64,000 nt of DNA from Hydractinia symbiolongicarpus. Its lineage: Eukaryota; Cnidaria; Hydrozoa; Anthoathecata; Hydractiniidae. The notes beneath the pieces are model-generated. The model made no database searches. It saw only the letters and a program-made list of their open reading frames with translations, and had not been told where the DNA came from. Shown here piece by piece: positions 37,201-46,828 of this stretch. Made by a program: the position numbers and the translations under genes. Positions within the stretch are counted from its first letter, which is position 1. The number at the start of each line of letters is the position of its first letter. The DNA is taken from contig NC_079888.1 in NCBI RefSeq assembly GCF_029227915.1, forward strand, positions 19,508,001 to 19,572,000, in the 5' to 3' direction.

Positions 37201-40200
37201 CAGAGCACGAGGTAAGGGACAAAACAGGAAACTACTTTATTTTGCAGGGATTTTATTATTATTTTTGTGCTATTAGAGCACCCTTAAGTTTAAGAAATTG
37301 TTTTACAGCTTGTAAAACTTTAAGCGTGGATAATTGTTATCTTTTTTAATCTTGCTTCTCCTGTTTTATATTTTTCTGTAAAGAGTAGCTATTTTTTGGT
37401 CCTACAGTTTTGCATTTTGTAGCTAAGTAACTTAATACTTCTTTTTTTTTATTTAGTTAAGACTTTGGTGGGCTTTCTCAAGATGAATTTGTTAAAATCA
37501 AAGATGTTTTTAGCTACCTAGCTAGCTAATCTTGGCTTTAACACAAGATTGGGTGCTATTTTATACAGTTTATAAAGAAACACAAAATGATTGCTTTGTA
37601 TATATATAATAAATAAAATATTTATGCACAACTTGAGGTATTTTCTTCTAGCATGATAAACTAAAATGTTGAAACCGTCGACTCTGAATGATGTTTTATT
37701 TAATATATAGATGTCACATATTTGGCCCGAAAAACCTTAGGACCAAAAGTGACCCTTTGGACAATTTCGGACAGTTTAATATTTCATCTACATCATCTTT
37801 AATGGCCTCAGAATCCAAAGTAATGTTTTTTATTTAGTTAATAAACAAACTTTAAGCATACATTAAGGCTCCATAGGCTGTTTTTCACATATTTCACACA
37901 TTTGGCCCAAAAATAACCCTTTGGACAATTTCGGACAGACTAATATTTCATCTACATCATCCTTAATGGTCTTAGAATCCAAAGCAATGTTTTTTATTCA
38001 GTTAATAAATAAACTTTAAGCATATATTAAGGCTCTTAAGGCCGTTTTTCACATAGTTCTCACATTTGGCCCAAATATAACCCTTTGGACAATTTCGGAC
38101 AGTAATAAAATTAAGTAATTTTCATTCCAGATATTTAACCTAACCTGTGGACCATAAAAAACATGTTTTTTTAACTTTATTCCAGAAATTTTGTGGAAGA
38201 CATTTATCTAAATGATAATTTTTAAGTCATTTTTAGACATTTTGGCCTAAATTTACCAATTTCGGACAGGTGTCCAAAAAAAAATTTCTTTTAATAATAT
38301 GGACAATTTATCTAAGATTATTATTCTTTTTACAGAATATAAAAATCTTATTTTGTTCTTGAGATATCCTATTTTAACTGAGAGGGTAAATCGAATTATT
38401 TTTTTGTAGCATTTTTGTCCGCTCCGAAACAGCTGTGAGTTGGCCCTAATTGGGTCTTCGTAGCTCAAATTGAGCATTAAATACTCTAGGACTCTCCATC
38501 TAAGCCATGGCCCCTCCTGGAAATAATAGACAGGGTATATCCCTCGATATTTGTGAGGCTAGCCATGTAAAATATGCACATTCATCCATCTATCTACCAG
38601 CACCGTTTCTTTATTGCTCCACCCTTGCAAAGTTGTTTTTAGGGATGGCTTAGTTAAAACCATGATATTATGTAGGGAGCAGAGTTGCCAGATCGAAGCT
38701 AGAGCCGTCTGTTTAAATAATCACGTAATTAGGACGGTACATGCTAGAGATTGATGTCTTCTGATTTATATATTTGAATTTGTTTAAAGTCCTACGAATT
38801 CCTTTGTGTGACAAAATGGACTGGTAATTACTTCCCCTCTATTTTTTCCTGCTAATGCAGATGCCAGAGAAAATTTAAACAATGGAATTTAATCGATTCA
38901 CTTTTTGCTTAAGGGGTCATCTACAAAATTCGTAGCAATTCGTATAAAAAAAATTCGTATATGCTATACGAATTTTCTTTTGCCATACAGTAATTAAATT
39001 CGTATGAAAATTTTTTAAATTCGTATAAAATTCGTATGAGTTTTAAATTAAATTCGTATGAGTTTTAAATTAAATTCGTATGAGTTTTAAATTAAATTCG
39101 TATGAGTTTTAAATTAAATTCGTATGAGTTAAATTCGTACGAGTTTAACAAAAAATTCGTATGAGATTTTAATTAGATGCGTATGGTTTTGAAAAAAAGA
39201 AAATCGTTTGACATTGTATTAAATTCGTATATGAGTTTCAAAATAAAATATTTTTTAGATCGCATTTTAAAAGTTTAAAAACGAAAAACGGCGATAGAAA
39301 TGTTTTTTTAGATCGCATTTTAAAAGTTTTAAAACGAAAAACGGCGATAGAAATGTTTTTTTTAGATCGCATGTTAAAAGTTGAAAAACGAAAAACGGCG
39401 ATAGAAATGTTTTTTTTAGATGGCATTTTCAAAAGTTTAAAAACGAAAAACGGCGATAGAAATGTTTTTTTAGATCGCATGTTAAAAGTTGAAAAACGAA
39501 AAACGGCGATAGAAATGTTTTTTTTAGATCGCATTTTCAAAAGTTTAAAAACGAAAAACGGCGATAGAAATGTTTTTTTAGATCGCATGTTAAAAGTTGA
39601 AAAACGAAAAACGGCGATAGAAATATTTTTTTAGATCGCATTTAAAAAGTTTAAAAACGAAAAACGGCGATAGAAATGTTTTTTTAGATCGCATTTTCAA
39701 AAGTTTTAAAACGAAAAACGGCGATAGAAATGTTTTTTTTTAGATCGCACGTTAAAAGTTGAAAAACGAAAAACGGCGATAGAAATGTTTTTTTAGATCG
39801 CATGTTAAAAGTTGAAAAACGAAAAACGGCGATAGAAATGTTTTTTTAGATCGCATTTTAAAAAGTTTAAAAACGAAACACGGCGATAGAAGTGTTTTTT
39901 AGATCGCATTTTCAAAAGTTTTAAAACGAAAAACGGCGATAGAAATGTTTTTTTAGATCGCATGTTAAAAGTTGAAAAACCAAAAACGGCGATAGAAATG
40001 TTTTTTTAGATCGCATTTTAAAAAGTTTAAAAACGAAACACGGCGATAGAAATGTTTTTTTAGATCGCATTTTAAAAGTTTAAAAACGAAAAACGGAGAT
40101 AGAAATGTTTTTTTAGATCGCATTTTAAAAGTTTAAAAACGAAAAATGGCGATAGAAGTGTTTTTGTTAGATCGCATTTTAAAAGTGTAAAAACGAAATA

Positions 40201-40706
40201 TAATTCGTATGAAAATTCGTATAAAAGAGAATATAATTCGAATGACAATTCGTATGAAAGAGAATATAATTCGTATGACAATTCGTATGAAAATAGCATA
40301 AAAGAGAATATAATTCGTATGACAATTCGTATGAAAATCGTATAAAATTCGTATTAGATTTTTTAAAAATCGTATAACTATTTAACACTATACGAATTGT
40401 ATACGATTTTTATACGAATTAAAAGCAATTAAATTCGTATATATTCGTATAAAATATCATACGAAATTTGTAGACGACCCCTAACTTTCAACCCTATTTA
40501 CCATCATATTTATTAAGTTTTGTAAAGAACAATCTATAGTGAAAACCACAAGTTATGTAGCGAGTGGAGTTGTGATATCAGCACTCCAAAAAACGGTTTG
40601 CCTAGATATAATCACGTAAATATGGACGGTATTAGCTAAACATCCTTTTTCTGAAATAAAACTAACTTACAATCATGTCTTCATGATCTGTGTTAATCGT
40701 GGTCAT
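25204..40706 (-). CDS. SEC13: SEC13 WD40 protein (COPII coat / Y-complex nucleoporin), complete
   Basis: Eleven exons from the ATG: 40671-40706, 33578-33693, 32198-32279, 30575-30644, 30272-30361, 29329-29372, 29185-29241, 28640-28722, 28301-28421, 25666-25812, 25204-25290 (TAG). All phases agree; 310 aa against 322 in human. It folds as an open six-bladed beta-propeller, completed by a blade from SEC31 (COPII outer coat), NUP96/145C (nuclear pore) or MIOS-type GATOR2 partners. Diagnostic segments are [137 protein letters not shown] and [12 protein letters not shown]. All introns are GT-AG except that after exon 5, which uses a GC donor. The C-terminal tail is short (GHGQPPLM). Intron 1 (7 kb) and intron 9 are the main repeat carriers. 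Confidence 0.97.
25385..25620 (+). repeat. Tandem repeat with TGACGTCA palindromes in the last SEC13 intron
   Basis: About two and a half units of roughly 110 bases: GACGTCATTAATGTACGAAGG, CCAGCGCAACAGACGTCATT, AACGTACGATGAATGGTGAA. GACGTCATTAA recurs repeatedly, and one copy makes a full CRE palindrome TGACGTCA near 25399. Confidence 0.8.
26975..27091 (-). mobile_element. GCCTAGTTAACTAAGCTT family, partial copy 3
   Basis: In reverse complement it reads GCCTAGTTAACTAAGCTTTC, TTCGAGGATATC, CCAATCCACCTCATAGCAAA, ATTACAATCAACCAATGAGC. Only the first 120 bases of the family consensus are present. It lies in SEC13 intron 9. Confidence 0.7.
27960..28252 (+). repeat. Five-unit tandem repeat in SEC13 intron 9
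   Basis: Units of about 55-60 bases contain GTCATACACACTAAAAA, CAATTCGCTTGTGCCAAA and TTTAACGCAACAGTC; five diverged units are readable. Confidence 0.8.
30849..30858 (+). repeat. Poly-C run in SEC13 intron 3
   Basis: Run of ten C followed by T-rich sequence. Unusual in this AT-rich DNA and a likely length-variable site. Confidence 0.7.
33918..34023 (+). pseudogene. Acidic C-terminal coding remnant inside the TIR element
   Basis: A plus-strand frame ending in TAA reads [18 protein letters not shown], then [17 protein letters not shown]. The Asp/Ser-rich acidic tail is the kind often found at the end of transposase or gag-like proteins. Nothing upstream in frame resembles a known domain, so this is probably what is left of a deleted element gene. 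Confidence 0.35.
35141..35506 (-). CDS. Unassigned 121-aa open frame inside the TIR element
   Basis: An ATG-started minus-strand frame ([20 protein letters not shown] at its start; [20 protein letters not shown] further on). It is more GC-rich than its surroundings and lies within the 1.89-kb TIR element. The plus strand of the same DNA (35157-35534) is also open over 125 codons, so the coding strand is uncertain. I recognise neither translation. It could be an exon of the element's own protein or a captured host exon. A plus-strand GTAAGT-like donor follows CCACCT near 35170, which slightly complicates the choice. Confidence 0.35.
   Translation of the reverse strand: MMAALEIIFGDSSDKTLDRFPSWSDTFRSPKLLNSPGPFNPRASLFIANLTILANSPTPDLKELRRHKSLLPGPFVVGNQVLPGNPAMQFLTNAELNGDGAPMKQGCKYALTGGIDILSWI
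37069..37140 (+). repeat. tRNA-like SINE head (pol III boxes)
   Basis: GGCGGCGTGGTGTTTACCTT (A-box-like) is followed about 40 bases later by GGTTCGAAACC (B box, 37118-37128), the layout of an internal RNA polymerase III promoter. No complete cloverleaf is evident, so a tRNA-derived SINE remnant is more likely than a tRNA gene. Confidence 0.55.
37740..38110 (+). repeat. Tandem repeat with ~164-bp period
   Basis: CCCTTTGGACAATTTCGGAC recurs at about 37753, 37917 and 38081, each preceded by TTTGGCCC. The first two continue into AATATTTCATCTACATCAT. A last truncated AATTTCGGACAGG occurs near 38258. Confidence 0.85.
38551..38600 (-). repeat. Inverted copy of the 14465 repeat
   Basis: TTTGTGAGGCTAGCCATGTA and AAATATGCACATTCATCCAT form the reverse complement of 14465-14512. 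Confidence 0.75.
38913..40481. mobile_element. PIF/Harbinger-like non-autonomous element carrying a satellite array
   Basis: The left TIR GGGGTCATCTACAAAATTCG and the complement of the right end GGGGTCGTCTACAAATTTCG differ at two positions. TAA lies on each side (38910-38912, 40482-40484). A GGG-start TIR with a 3-bp TWA duplication is the PIF/Harbinger pattern. Both arms consist of AAATTCGTATGAG-type short repeats in opposite orientation, and the centre is a satellite of about 18 units (see 39245-40198). No transposase is present. It lies in SEC13 intron 1, immediately downstream of the first coding exon. Confidence 0.85.
39245..40198 (+). repeat. 53-54-bp satellite, about 18 units
   Basis: Unit: AGATCGCATTTTAAAAGTTT, AAAAACGAAAAACGGCGATA, GAAATGTTTTTTT. 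GATCGCAT or a one-base variant occurs 18 times from about 39258 to 40171, every 53-55 bases. Variants alternate (TTTTAAAAGTTTAAAA against ATGTTAAAAGTTGAAAA), suggesting amplification of a two-unit block. Long open frames across it are repeat artefacts. Confidence 0.93.
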
Positions 40707-41059
40707 GAGATTTACCTATGACAACACAAAAAACAAAATATAAACCAAAATTTTGAAATAGCAACAATAAATTGCCAGCTTTAACAGTGACTAATTTTAA
40801 CGACAGCGCAACTCTTACCGCCATATTGGATCAGATCGTGGCAAATGAAGAGCAACAACATTTGTTTTATTTATTTGTTTTCGGATCCGTGTGTACCGAC
40901 GTCAAAATGGCTACGTGTCTTCGCCTGACGCGGGGCGAATTAAAATGGTGAATTTCATCTAAGCATGCACAGTTTCGTTTGTTTCGATTAGAAACGTACG
41001 CTAATTACAAGCTCGTGAGCTTGTATTAAAACGCAAATGTGTCCTACAAGAATGGAAAT

Positions 41060-41120
41060 TTTTGCCTCTCTGAGCACCGACACGGGAGTAGTCGTGTGTT
41101 CGAATCTCATCTTGGTAACT
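41060..41120 (+). repeat. Possible tRNA-like repeat remnant with B-box
   Basis: GTGTTCGAATCTC (41096-41108) fits a pol III B box and is preceded by CTGAGCACCGACACGGGAGT. No convincing A box or cloverleaf was found. Confidence 0.35.
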
Positions 41121-41255
41121 ATTTTTTCTTTTTTTTTCTTTTTACTATCTCGCCCGCGAGGACGTGTTTACAACTCGTAACTGACTAACCAAATGGTCAA
41201 TTGCAACGTCACAAATTTAAACTTCATACCTAAACTCTCTAAGTACTTAGAAGTC

Positions 41256-41755
41256 ATCGGCCAAAATTGGTTTTTGTTTTCGAAAAAAATTGGCACGGTA
41301 CACAAAAAAATATGCTGAACATAATAGTGACATCATAATTTTGATTTTTGTCACCTAAATGTCATTTTAGGCCAAAATTGGTCCGAAAATTAAAACTACT
41401 TTATTTTCGACAAAATTTGCCAAAGTTAACAAAAAAGTATGCCGAACATGATGGTGACATCAAAATTTTGCTTTTTTCACTTAAATGTCATTTTAGGCCA
41501 AAATTGGTCCGAAACTAAAAACCACTTTATTTTCAACAAAATTTAGCAGAGGTAACAAAAAAAGTATGCTGAGCATGATGGTGACATCAAAATTTTGATT
41601 TTTTGTCACCTAAATGTTATTTTAGGGCAAAATTGGTCCAAAATTAAAATTACTTTATTTTCGACAAAGTTTAGCAAAGTTAACAAAAAAAGTATGCTGA
41701 ACATGATGGTGACATCAAAATGTTAATTTTTTGTCAACTAAATGCCGTTTAAGTC
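41256..41755 (+). repeat. Tandem repeat, about 4 units of ~125 bp
   Basis: GGCCAAAATTGGTCCGAAA, ACTTTATTTTCGACAAAATT, AGTATGCTGAACATGATGGT, GACATCAAAATTTTGATTTT and CACCTAAATGTCATTTTAG recur in order. Unit starts fall near 41260, 41371, 41497 and 41626. Confidence 0.88.
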
Positions 41756-41938
41756 CATAAACGTTCCATCGCGCGACTTTCAAACATGAATGATAGGCTG
41801 TATTTTTTCTTAGCAGAAATTGTAGAATTGGGTCGCATTTTCGATTTTTCATAGTTGTGCATTTTTAATAGCGAGATAGTTTAAGCACCTCCTGCATCTT
41901 CTGTATTTTTTAAAAAGATAAGTGTTCTAAAGCTTTAT

Positions 41939-42211
41939 TTAACTACTAACTGGTAAAGTAAAGGTGTTTCCACCAAAGTTTTCCAAAGTGAATGTAGGCA
42001 GAGTTAAGGGTTTACTGAATTTCAAAAATTTTAGCTGGAGCTTGTGGTCTTTCTTCTTCCTGTCAGTCAGTTTCCTCCAGACTGACCTAACGAAAATTGA
42101 AATTTCGAGAAATTTTCTATCAATATTATTGCCTATCCGAATAGCAAAATATGTCGTGTCTAGCTTCAGCTTTTTATAAACTTTTTTGGCGAGGTTGTTT
42201 GCGTATATCAT
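41939..42211 (-). CDS. Hypothetical 90-aa basic protein
   Basis: ATG-started frame (MIYANNLAKKVYKKLKLDTT at the start) rich in Lys/Arg. An AATAAA overlaps the end (TTTATT at 41934-41939 on the plus strand, touching the stop), which would be oddly close for a poly(A) signal. Composition resembles protein more than most open frames here. I recognise no domain, and it could be the last exon of a gene or an element remnant. Confidence 0.25.
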   Translation of the reverse strand: MIYANNLAKKVYKKLKLDTTYFAIRIGNNIDRKFLEISIFVRSVWRKLTDRKKKDHKLQLKFLKFSKPLTLPTFTLENFGGNTFTLPVSS

Positions 42212-42448
42212 ACGTCTTGTTTTGTTTTATATCTAGTTTCCGGAGCCGATTTGTTATTGGGAAATGCAGAAACATGTCCGCGTTCCCGCGCCTTTTGACT
42301 AATCTTATTAATCTTTATACTGCGGGAAATCAAAAACTTCAAAGTCACTGACAATATTGAATGCGATTTAAGAATATTAGTACACCACAAGCAATAACAT
42401 ATATTATATTAACCTGTTTTAAAGTAAGCCGCAAAGATCATCTACACT

Positions 42449-42864
42449 GCTAACCAGGAGACCCAGCATAATTTTTCTTACCACCGAGAAATCGGTGCAG
42501 TTAAGGTGGGAAAAATTACGCTGGGTCTCAAACGATTTTTTTGCAGCCAAAATATGGCCGCGCTTTTTATTTCTTGTTCTTTGCTCACGTGGTCCATGTC
42601 GGGGAAAGCCCTTTTCATCCGAATATTCCAGCGAGTGGCTTCGCTCACCCTAACAAACATTAGTAAACTATAAAGTTTTTACCATAGTAAGATGTGGCCA
42701 AGCTTGTTAAACAACTCACAGATAAATTAAAATGGCCTCCGAAGCGATTAGTCACATTGTTCAATTTAAACTCGAGGCCGCTGGAGTCATTCGTTCGCGT
42801 CTAAGCTTTTGTTTGAGAGAAACTCGTTTTATCAACTCGAAGAAGAAAGCTTAGTTAACTAGGC
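42449..42864 (-). mobile_element. GCCTAGTTAACTAAGCTT family, copy 4 with terminal hairpin
   Basis: Reverse-oriented copy, and the longest of the four. It starts GCTAACCAGGAGACCCAGC and ends AAGCTTAGTTAACTAGGC. Near its left end, 42458-42529 is an imperfect hairpin: GAGACCCAGCATAATTTTTC pairs with GAAAAATTACGCTGGGTCTC around the ACCGAGAAATCGGT core. The copy at 7089 keeps only one arm of this hairpin. Confidence 0.75.
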
Positions 42865-43537
42865 TACTAAACTGCAGGTTGTGTGCTTTCTATGATATCT
42901 TTATTCTTTCCCCGGTCTTTTCAAACTAATATTTTATTTTTACGCTTAAAAACAAATAAATGCCACGTCAAAATATGATGGGACAAGATAACTAATTATA
43001 AAGTTCGTTTCGAAAATTAATTATGTCTTTCTATTTTAGATCAACGAATATCGAAGTTACCTGAAAGTAACGTTTTCACTACACGTGTTTTTTCGTTTCA
43101 GCCTCAGTATTCTTAACTTTTTGACAATTCTCAGCCTCAATTATTCTTAAAACTATTCTAACATGGCTACAGCCGGAAAGCATGTAATTATCCAAAAGAA
43201 GTAAGAAAAGTGACAAATAAAGAAACACGAAGGTATTCTTAATTTTTAACCCATTTTTTAGCCTTGATATTCTTATAGAGTATATTTTTATAAAAAAGCG
43301 TGTAGGCGCTAATTAAGACTAACTAGCGCGAAATAACGATAAAGTTGCTGTTTAGTAAAAAATAATTTATCAAAGGATGCCAACAGTTTATAGTTATAGT
43401 ATATAGCTTATAGTTTTTAATGACCAGCAGTGTGAATGCTCAAACTTATTTTAGCGTTACTTGGGGCTATATTTTTAGTGCTAGGTAGTGCTTCACAGGT
43501 GCTTTACTTTGTGGAACCCGACGTACATTATTTCTTA

Positions 43538-43812
43538 AGGTGGTTTTCCATAAAGAAAATTTTCGTGCCTGAACGCAAAATTTGACGTCGATTTTTGGGA
43601 CGGCGATTTTGTCGCTTGTGTCATTTTGTTTTTAAATTATTTTTTTCCAAGTGATCTGATTGACTATCGCTGAAAAGCTCCTTCACAAAGTTGAATTCAT
43701 TCAACTTTGTGGGGGAGCTTTATTCTTTCGCCCGATCACAAAAATCTCCAAACCAATGGCGTTTTTTTTGTCTATTGCGCAAAAGTAATTACTGCTTTAT
43801 GGAAAACCACCG
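43538..43812. mobile_element. MITE, 275 bp, TA target site
   Basis: The left TIR AGGTGGTTTTCCATAAAG and the complement of the right end CGGTGGTTTTCCATAAAG match except at the first base. TA lies on each side (43536-43537, 43813-43814), which fits Tc1/mariner-type mobilisation. The centre holds a second hairpin (about 43674-43721: AAAGCTCC...CACAAAGTTGAA / TTCAACTTTGTG...GGAGCTTT). No coding capacity. Confidence 0.85.
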
Positions 43813-44444
43813 TAAGTTGTTGATTAATGCTGCACTATCTAGAACTGCCGAGGTCTGGTTAAAATTTCGTCTAAATACAAATAGCCTGAATAGTCTTAAA
43901 TTTTCCGTCGCTTAAACGTTTTAACTAGATGCTTCTCTTTATGCGCATGCGTAGATTCACGGGAGCTTATCTAAAGAAATTACCTGCTTGCTTTTGAATA
44001 AGTTACTCAAGGGCTTATATTAAAATATATGGAACGTGCAATACTTGGTGCTAGAAATACTATGTGAATAATGAACGAAAATGAACGGGTTATACGGGTT
44101 TCTCGTATTCATGTAGTTCTAAGAATACAAACTTATACAGAGCGTAGAAAATGTTTGCAAACAAGTAAAAAATATAGAGGGAGATTCGAAGATATGAAAC
44201 ATTTTAAGAAAAAGCGTGTATGGTTAGTTCTGCCTAATTTAATAATCGAATTCAGCCTGTTTTTAGACACCAAATGTACAGTAGTTTAGATGGTGCAATT
44301 CAGTACTTTTTATAACCAAACGCGGAAACAAAAACATAAATTTTTTTTTGGGGATATTATATTAAGTTCAAATTATTCTCTTCAGATCTAACATTCCATA
44401 ATAAACTTTTAACTGTCCATCCTCAACTATGACCGTTATACTTT

Positions 44445-45541
44445 TTACTTTTCAGCTGGCGGAGGTTCGACGTCACTAATGGTTGGAATCCAGTCTCCTT
44501 CTTTCCCATTCTTTCTGCGAGGTAATTTCCATCGTGGAACGTAATACTCTCCGGAATATTTGCTGAAATAAAAACAAAACAAAAAATAAAAAATAATAAC
44601 ACGAAAGAAATTCGAATTAGAAGAACTTAAGTCAGTCTCGCAAATAGCAGAGCAAAATTAAACAAATGCAGCTCTCCTTAGAACATTACAACTCCTAGTA
44701 CTAGGTTCTCATAAAAAGTGCCCCTATGTTTTGGAAAAAGGGTGAAAATGAACTATTGAAGGTTAAAAAGAAAACGAAGCGGCAAGCTATAAGCTTAAGG
44801 CTGAAGAACTAGCTTTAATGTTAATAAAAGAATGTGTAAGAAAAAATTAACCGACAAATCACAGCCTACACAGGTGAGGCAAAAAGTTTGGTTGTCAATC
44901 TAAATAAACTATTGTGTATAAAGCAAGGCGTCCGATGTTTGATATTTTTGCTCGAACGCAGAAATCATGAACATGTCTTCATCACAACTCACTATCCGTA
45001 CCAACAAGGATTCGAAAACAAAAATTGCAAAGAGGGTGAAAATAAGAGAACCAAGGAAGAAAATATTTGAAAATAAGGAAATATTTTGTTGTGTTTTGGC
45101 GTGATGTTGCTCTCGTCCCCAAGCTCTTGTGGCCCCTGAACCGTTATACTTTATCAACAAGGCGAAATGCCTTGGAAACGAGGTTGCTGCAAGTGTTATA
45201 AAGCAGAAAAGATTATAAGCTATGTGTCTCGCTTCTTGCGGTCTTATTTTGCGCAGACAGACGACGGTCATTAATACAGTGAACGAATGTTCGGTTTGCT
45301 GCTGGAAAAAGCCTTTTTCAAGCAAATAGAACATTTTCTTCCCGTGGTCTCTTTTTTCCGCATGACTGCACGGTTTAATTAATGATAAGATGAATCGTTT
45401 ATTCCGTACAAAGTATTATAGAGTCTTACCTGCAGTACGAAAGCACAAATTTTAAAATAACCAGTAGACAAATAAAAAAAACGCTTGCTGCTGCAATCAT
45501 GAATGTTATTGGATCTTCATACCACGGTAATTCTTCCTCGA
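44445..45541 (-). CDS. Small single-pass membrane protein, two 3' exons (5' end unresolved)
   Basis: Exons 45430-45541 and 44445-44562 (stop TAA) join in phase with GT-AG sites. They encode EEELPWYEDPITF, a hydrophobic helix MIAAASVFFICLLVILKFVL, then a basic and Pro-rich tail: YSGEYYVPRWKLPRRKNG, EGDWIPTISDVEPPPAEK. The layout is an acidic lumenal or extracellular stalk, one transmembrane segment, and a positively charged cytosolic side, consistent with type I topology. The first exon is not settled. A 20-base micro-exon at 45729-45748 (reading NCTEEK) would join in phase, and an ATG frame at 46196 (MAEKNIYKIYLNIVIFSILC) could supply a signal peptide, but I could not connect both in phase. 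Family not recognised. Confidence 0.6.
45112..45186 (-). mobile_element. Tiny TIR element (CAACCTCGT family), copy 2
   Basis: In reverse complement it starts CAACCTCGTTTCCAAGGCAT and ends GCTTGGGGACGAG, so both ends resemble each other as inverted repeats. It is collinear with 20530-20606. It lies in the intron of the small membrane-protein gene, and a spurious 141-codon minus-strand open frame runs through it. Confidence 0.65.
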
Positions 45542-46828
45542 CTAATAAATAAAACAATAAAAATAGAGATGGATTATGACTTTACACTTTATATTTCTTC
45601 CCTATTATCTATTACTATTTTTTCTTCTAACCTTGAACCACGAAGCCTTCTTGTTTACCTTTAAAATGCCAAGGATTCTTGGCCATGTTATCAAACTACA
45701 GCACATTATACCGATAGAGTAAGATTACCTTTCTCCTCTGTACAGTTGCTTGCAAAGGTTCACACCAGATGAATTACAGTGCGTACAGTTAACTGTTAAA
45801 TTTCCAAACATCTTTTTAGTAAAATTTCTGCTGAAATTTCCGCTAAACTCGCTTATTGGTGTTATCGAATAAATCGAATTTGTTGGATTAATTAAAATCA
45901 CTAGAAGTGTGAGTCAGTATCGGTGTGTTATGTTTTGGATCCTGTGTTATGTTAAAAATTGATTGACCGTTGTTCTTAGCAAAGCTTTGTTTCCCAGTGT
46001 ATTTGTTACTAAACGAATATTGTTGATGTGATAATGGTAAAAGTTGACTTCGTTTTTGGTGCACTGGTAACACGAAGGCTGTTGATATTCGACGATAATA
46101 CATGTTCTCCAACATTTTCATTTTTACATTATCTTTACACAAAATAGAAAAAATAACAATATTTAAATAAATCTTGTAAATATTCTTCTCCGCCATTTAA
46201 GAAAGTATCGAGTTTGTCTTCTTTCTTAATTCTTTTTTATTTCTTTCCCTTTTCACAGATTTTTTAACTTCCTTTACTTTTTTCATCGACACTGTTTTAC
46301 ATAGAATTTTAATATGCACATACTAAATAATCGAGTTAAATTATGTTTGAATTGAGAGGTTTAATATTTAAAGAAAGTCCTCTCCGTTCCTTTCCTTTTC
46401 GCGGAAATTGGTGGCTAGGCGCTTATCATGAGCGAATTAACACACGAAATAAGGAAACAATGATGATAAAAAAACAATGAAAAGTCACTAATGTCAGTCC
46501 TTTTTTTCTCTTCCAACTTTGCATTAACTTTGATTCAAAATTTAAATCAAATAGTGTGGAGTGCTAGGGTGGCTTCATGAGCAACCTAAAAATAACAGAG
46601 GGGTCGTACCAGAATTTTTTGTATGAATGACTATTGTAGAATTAAAAGTGATAAGAAAAATTCTGGAAATTCCAGAATACAAATCTTGCTATGTAGAAAC
46701 TTGACGATTCGCATATAATAACTTCTGAACGAGCTCAATTTGAATAATGAAGTAGTTCATTGTTAATTAATTCAGCAATAAATACATAAGATACAAATCC
46801 ATGCCATGTGATGCACAGGTATATTATA
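45542..46828. other. Upstream of the membrane-protein exons; no firm gene
   Basis: Probably contains the missing 5' exons of the membrane-protein gene. A minus-strand ATG frame at 45888-46196 starts MAEKNIYK with a hydrophobic stretch. It is not assigned because splice phase could not be connected. Confidence 0.35.

Larger units (their letters stand above)
33694..40670 (-). other. SEC13 intron 1 (7 kb), a repeat reservoir
   Basis: It separates the 12-codon first exon from the rest of SEC13. From left to right it contains the 1.89-kb TIR element (33761-35649), a tRNA-like SINE head (37069-37140), a 164-bp tandem repeat (37740-38110), the 14.5-kb repeat's inverted copy (38551-38600) and the 1.57-kb Harbinger-like element with satellite (38913-40481). 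Stretches between them (35656-37068, 37141-37739) show no gene. Confidence 0.85.
42212..44444. other. Intergenic/repeat stretch without a recognised gene
   Basis: Holds the fourth GCCTAGTTAACTAAGCTT element (42449-42864) and a TA-flanked MITE (43538-43812). The rest (42865-43537, 43813-44444) shows no supported gene. Confidence 0.5.

Noticed and set aside
39238-39634. Open frames of 93-116 codons with repeating [13 protein letters not shown] or [13 protein letters not shown] patterns
   Set aside because: They are translations of the 53-54-bp satellite, open on both strands because the unit lacks stops, with no start or splice context.
39245-40198. CRISPR array
   Set aside because: Regular direct repeats, but spacers are not unique (the whole unit repeats), and the setting is a eukaryotic intron.
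44909-45334. 141-codon minus-strand frame
   Set aside because: It runs through the small CAACCTCGT element and intron of the membrane-protein gene, with no domain and a start in repeat sequence.
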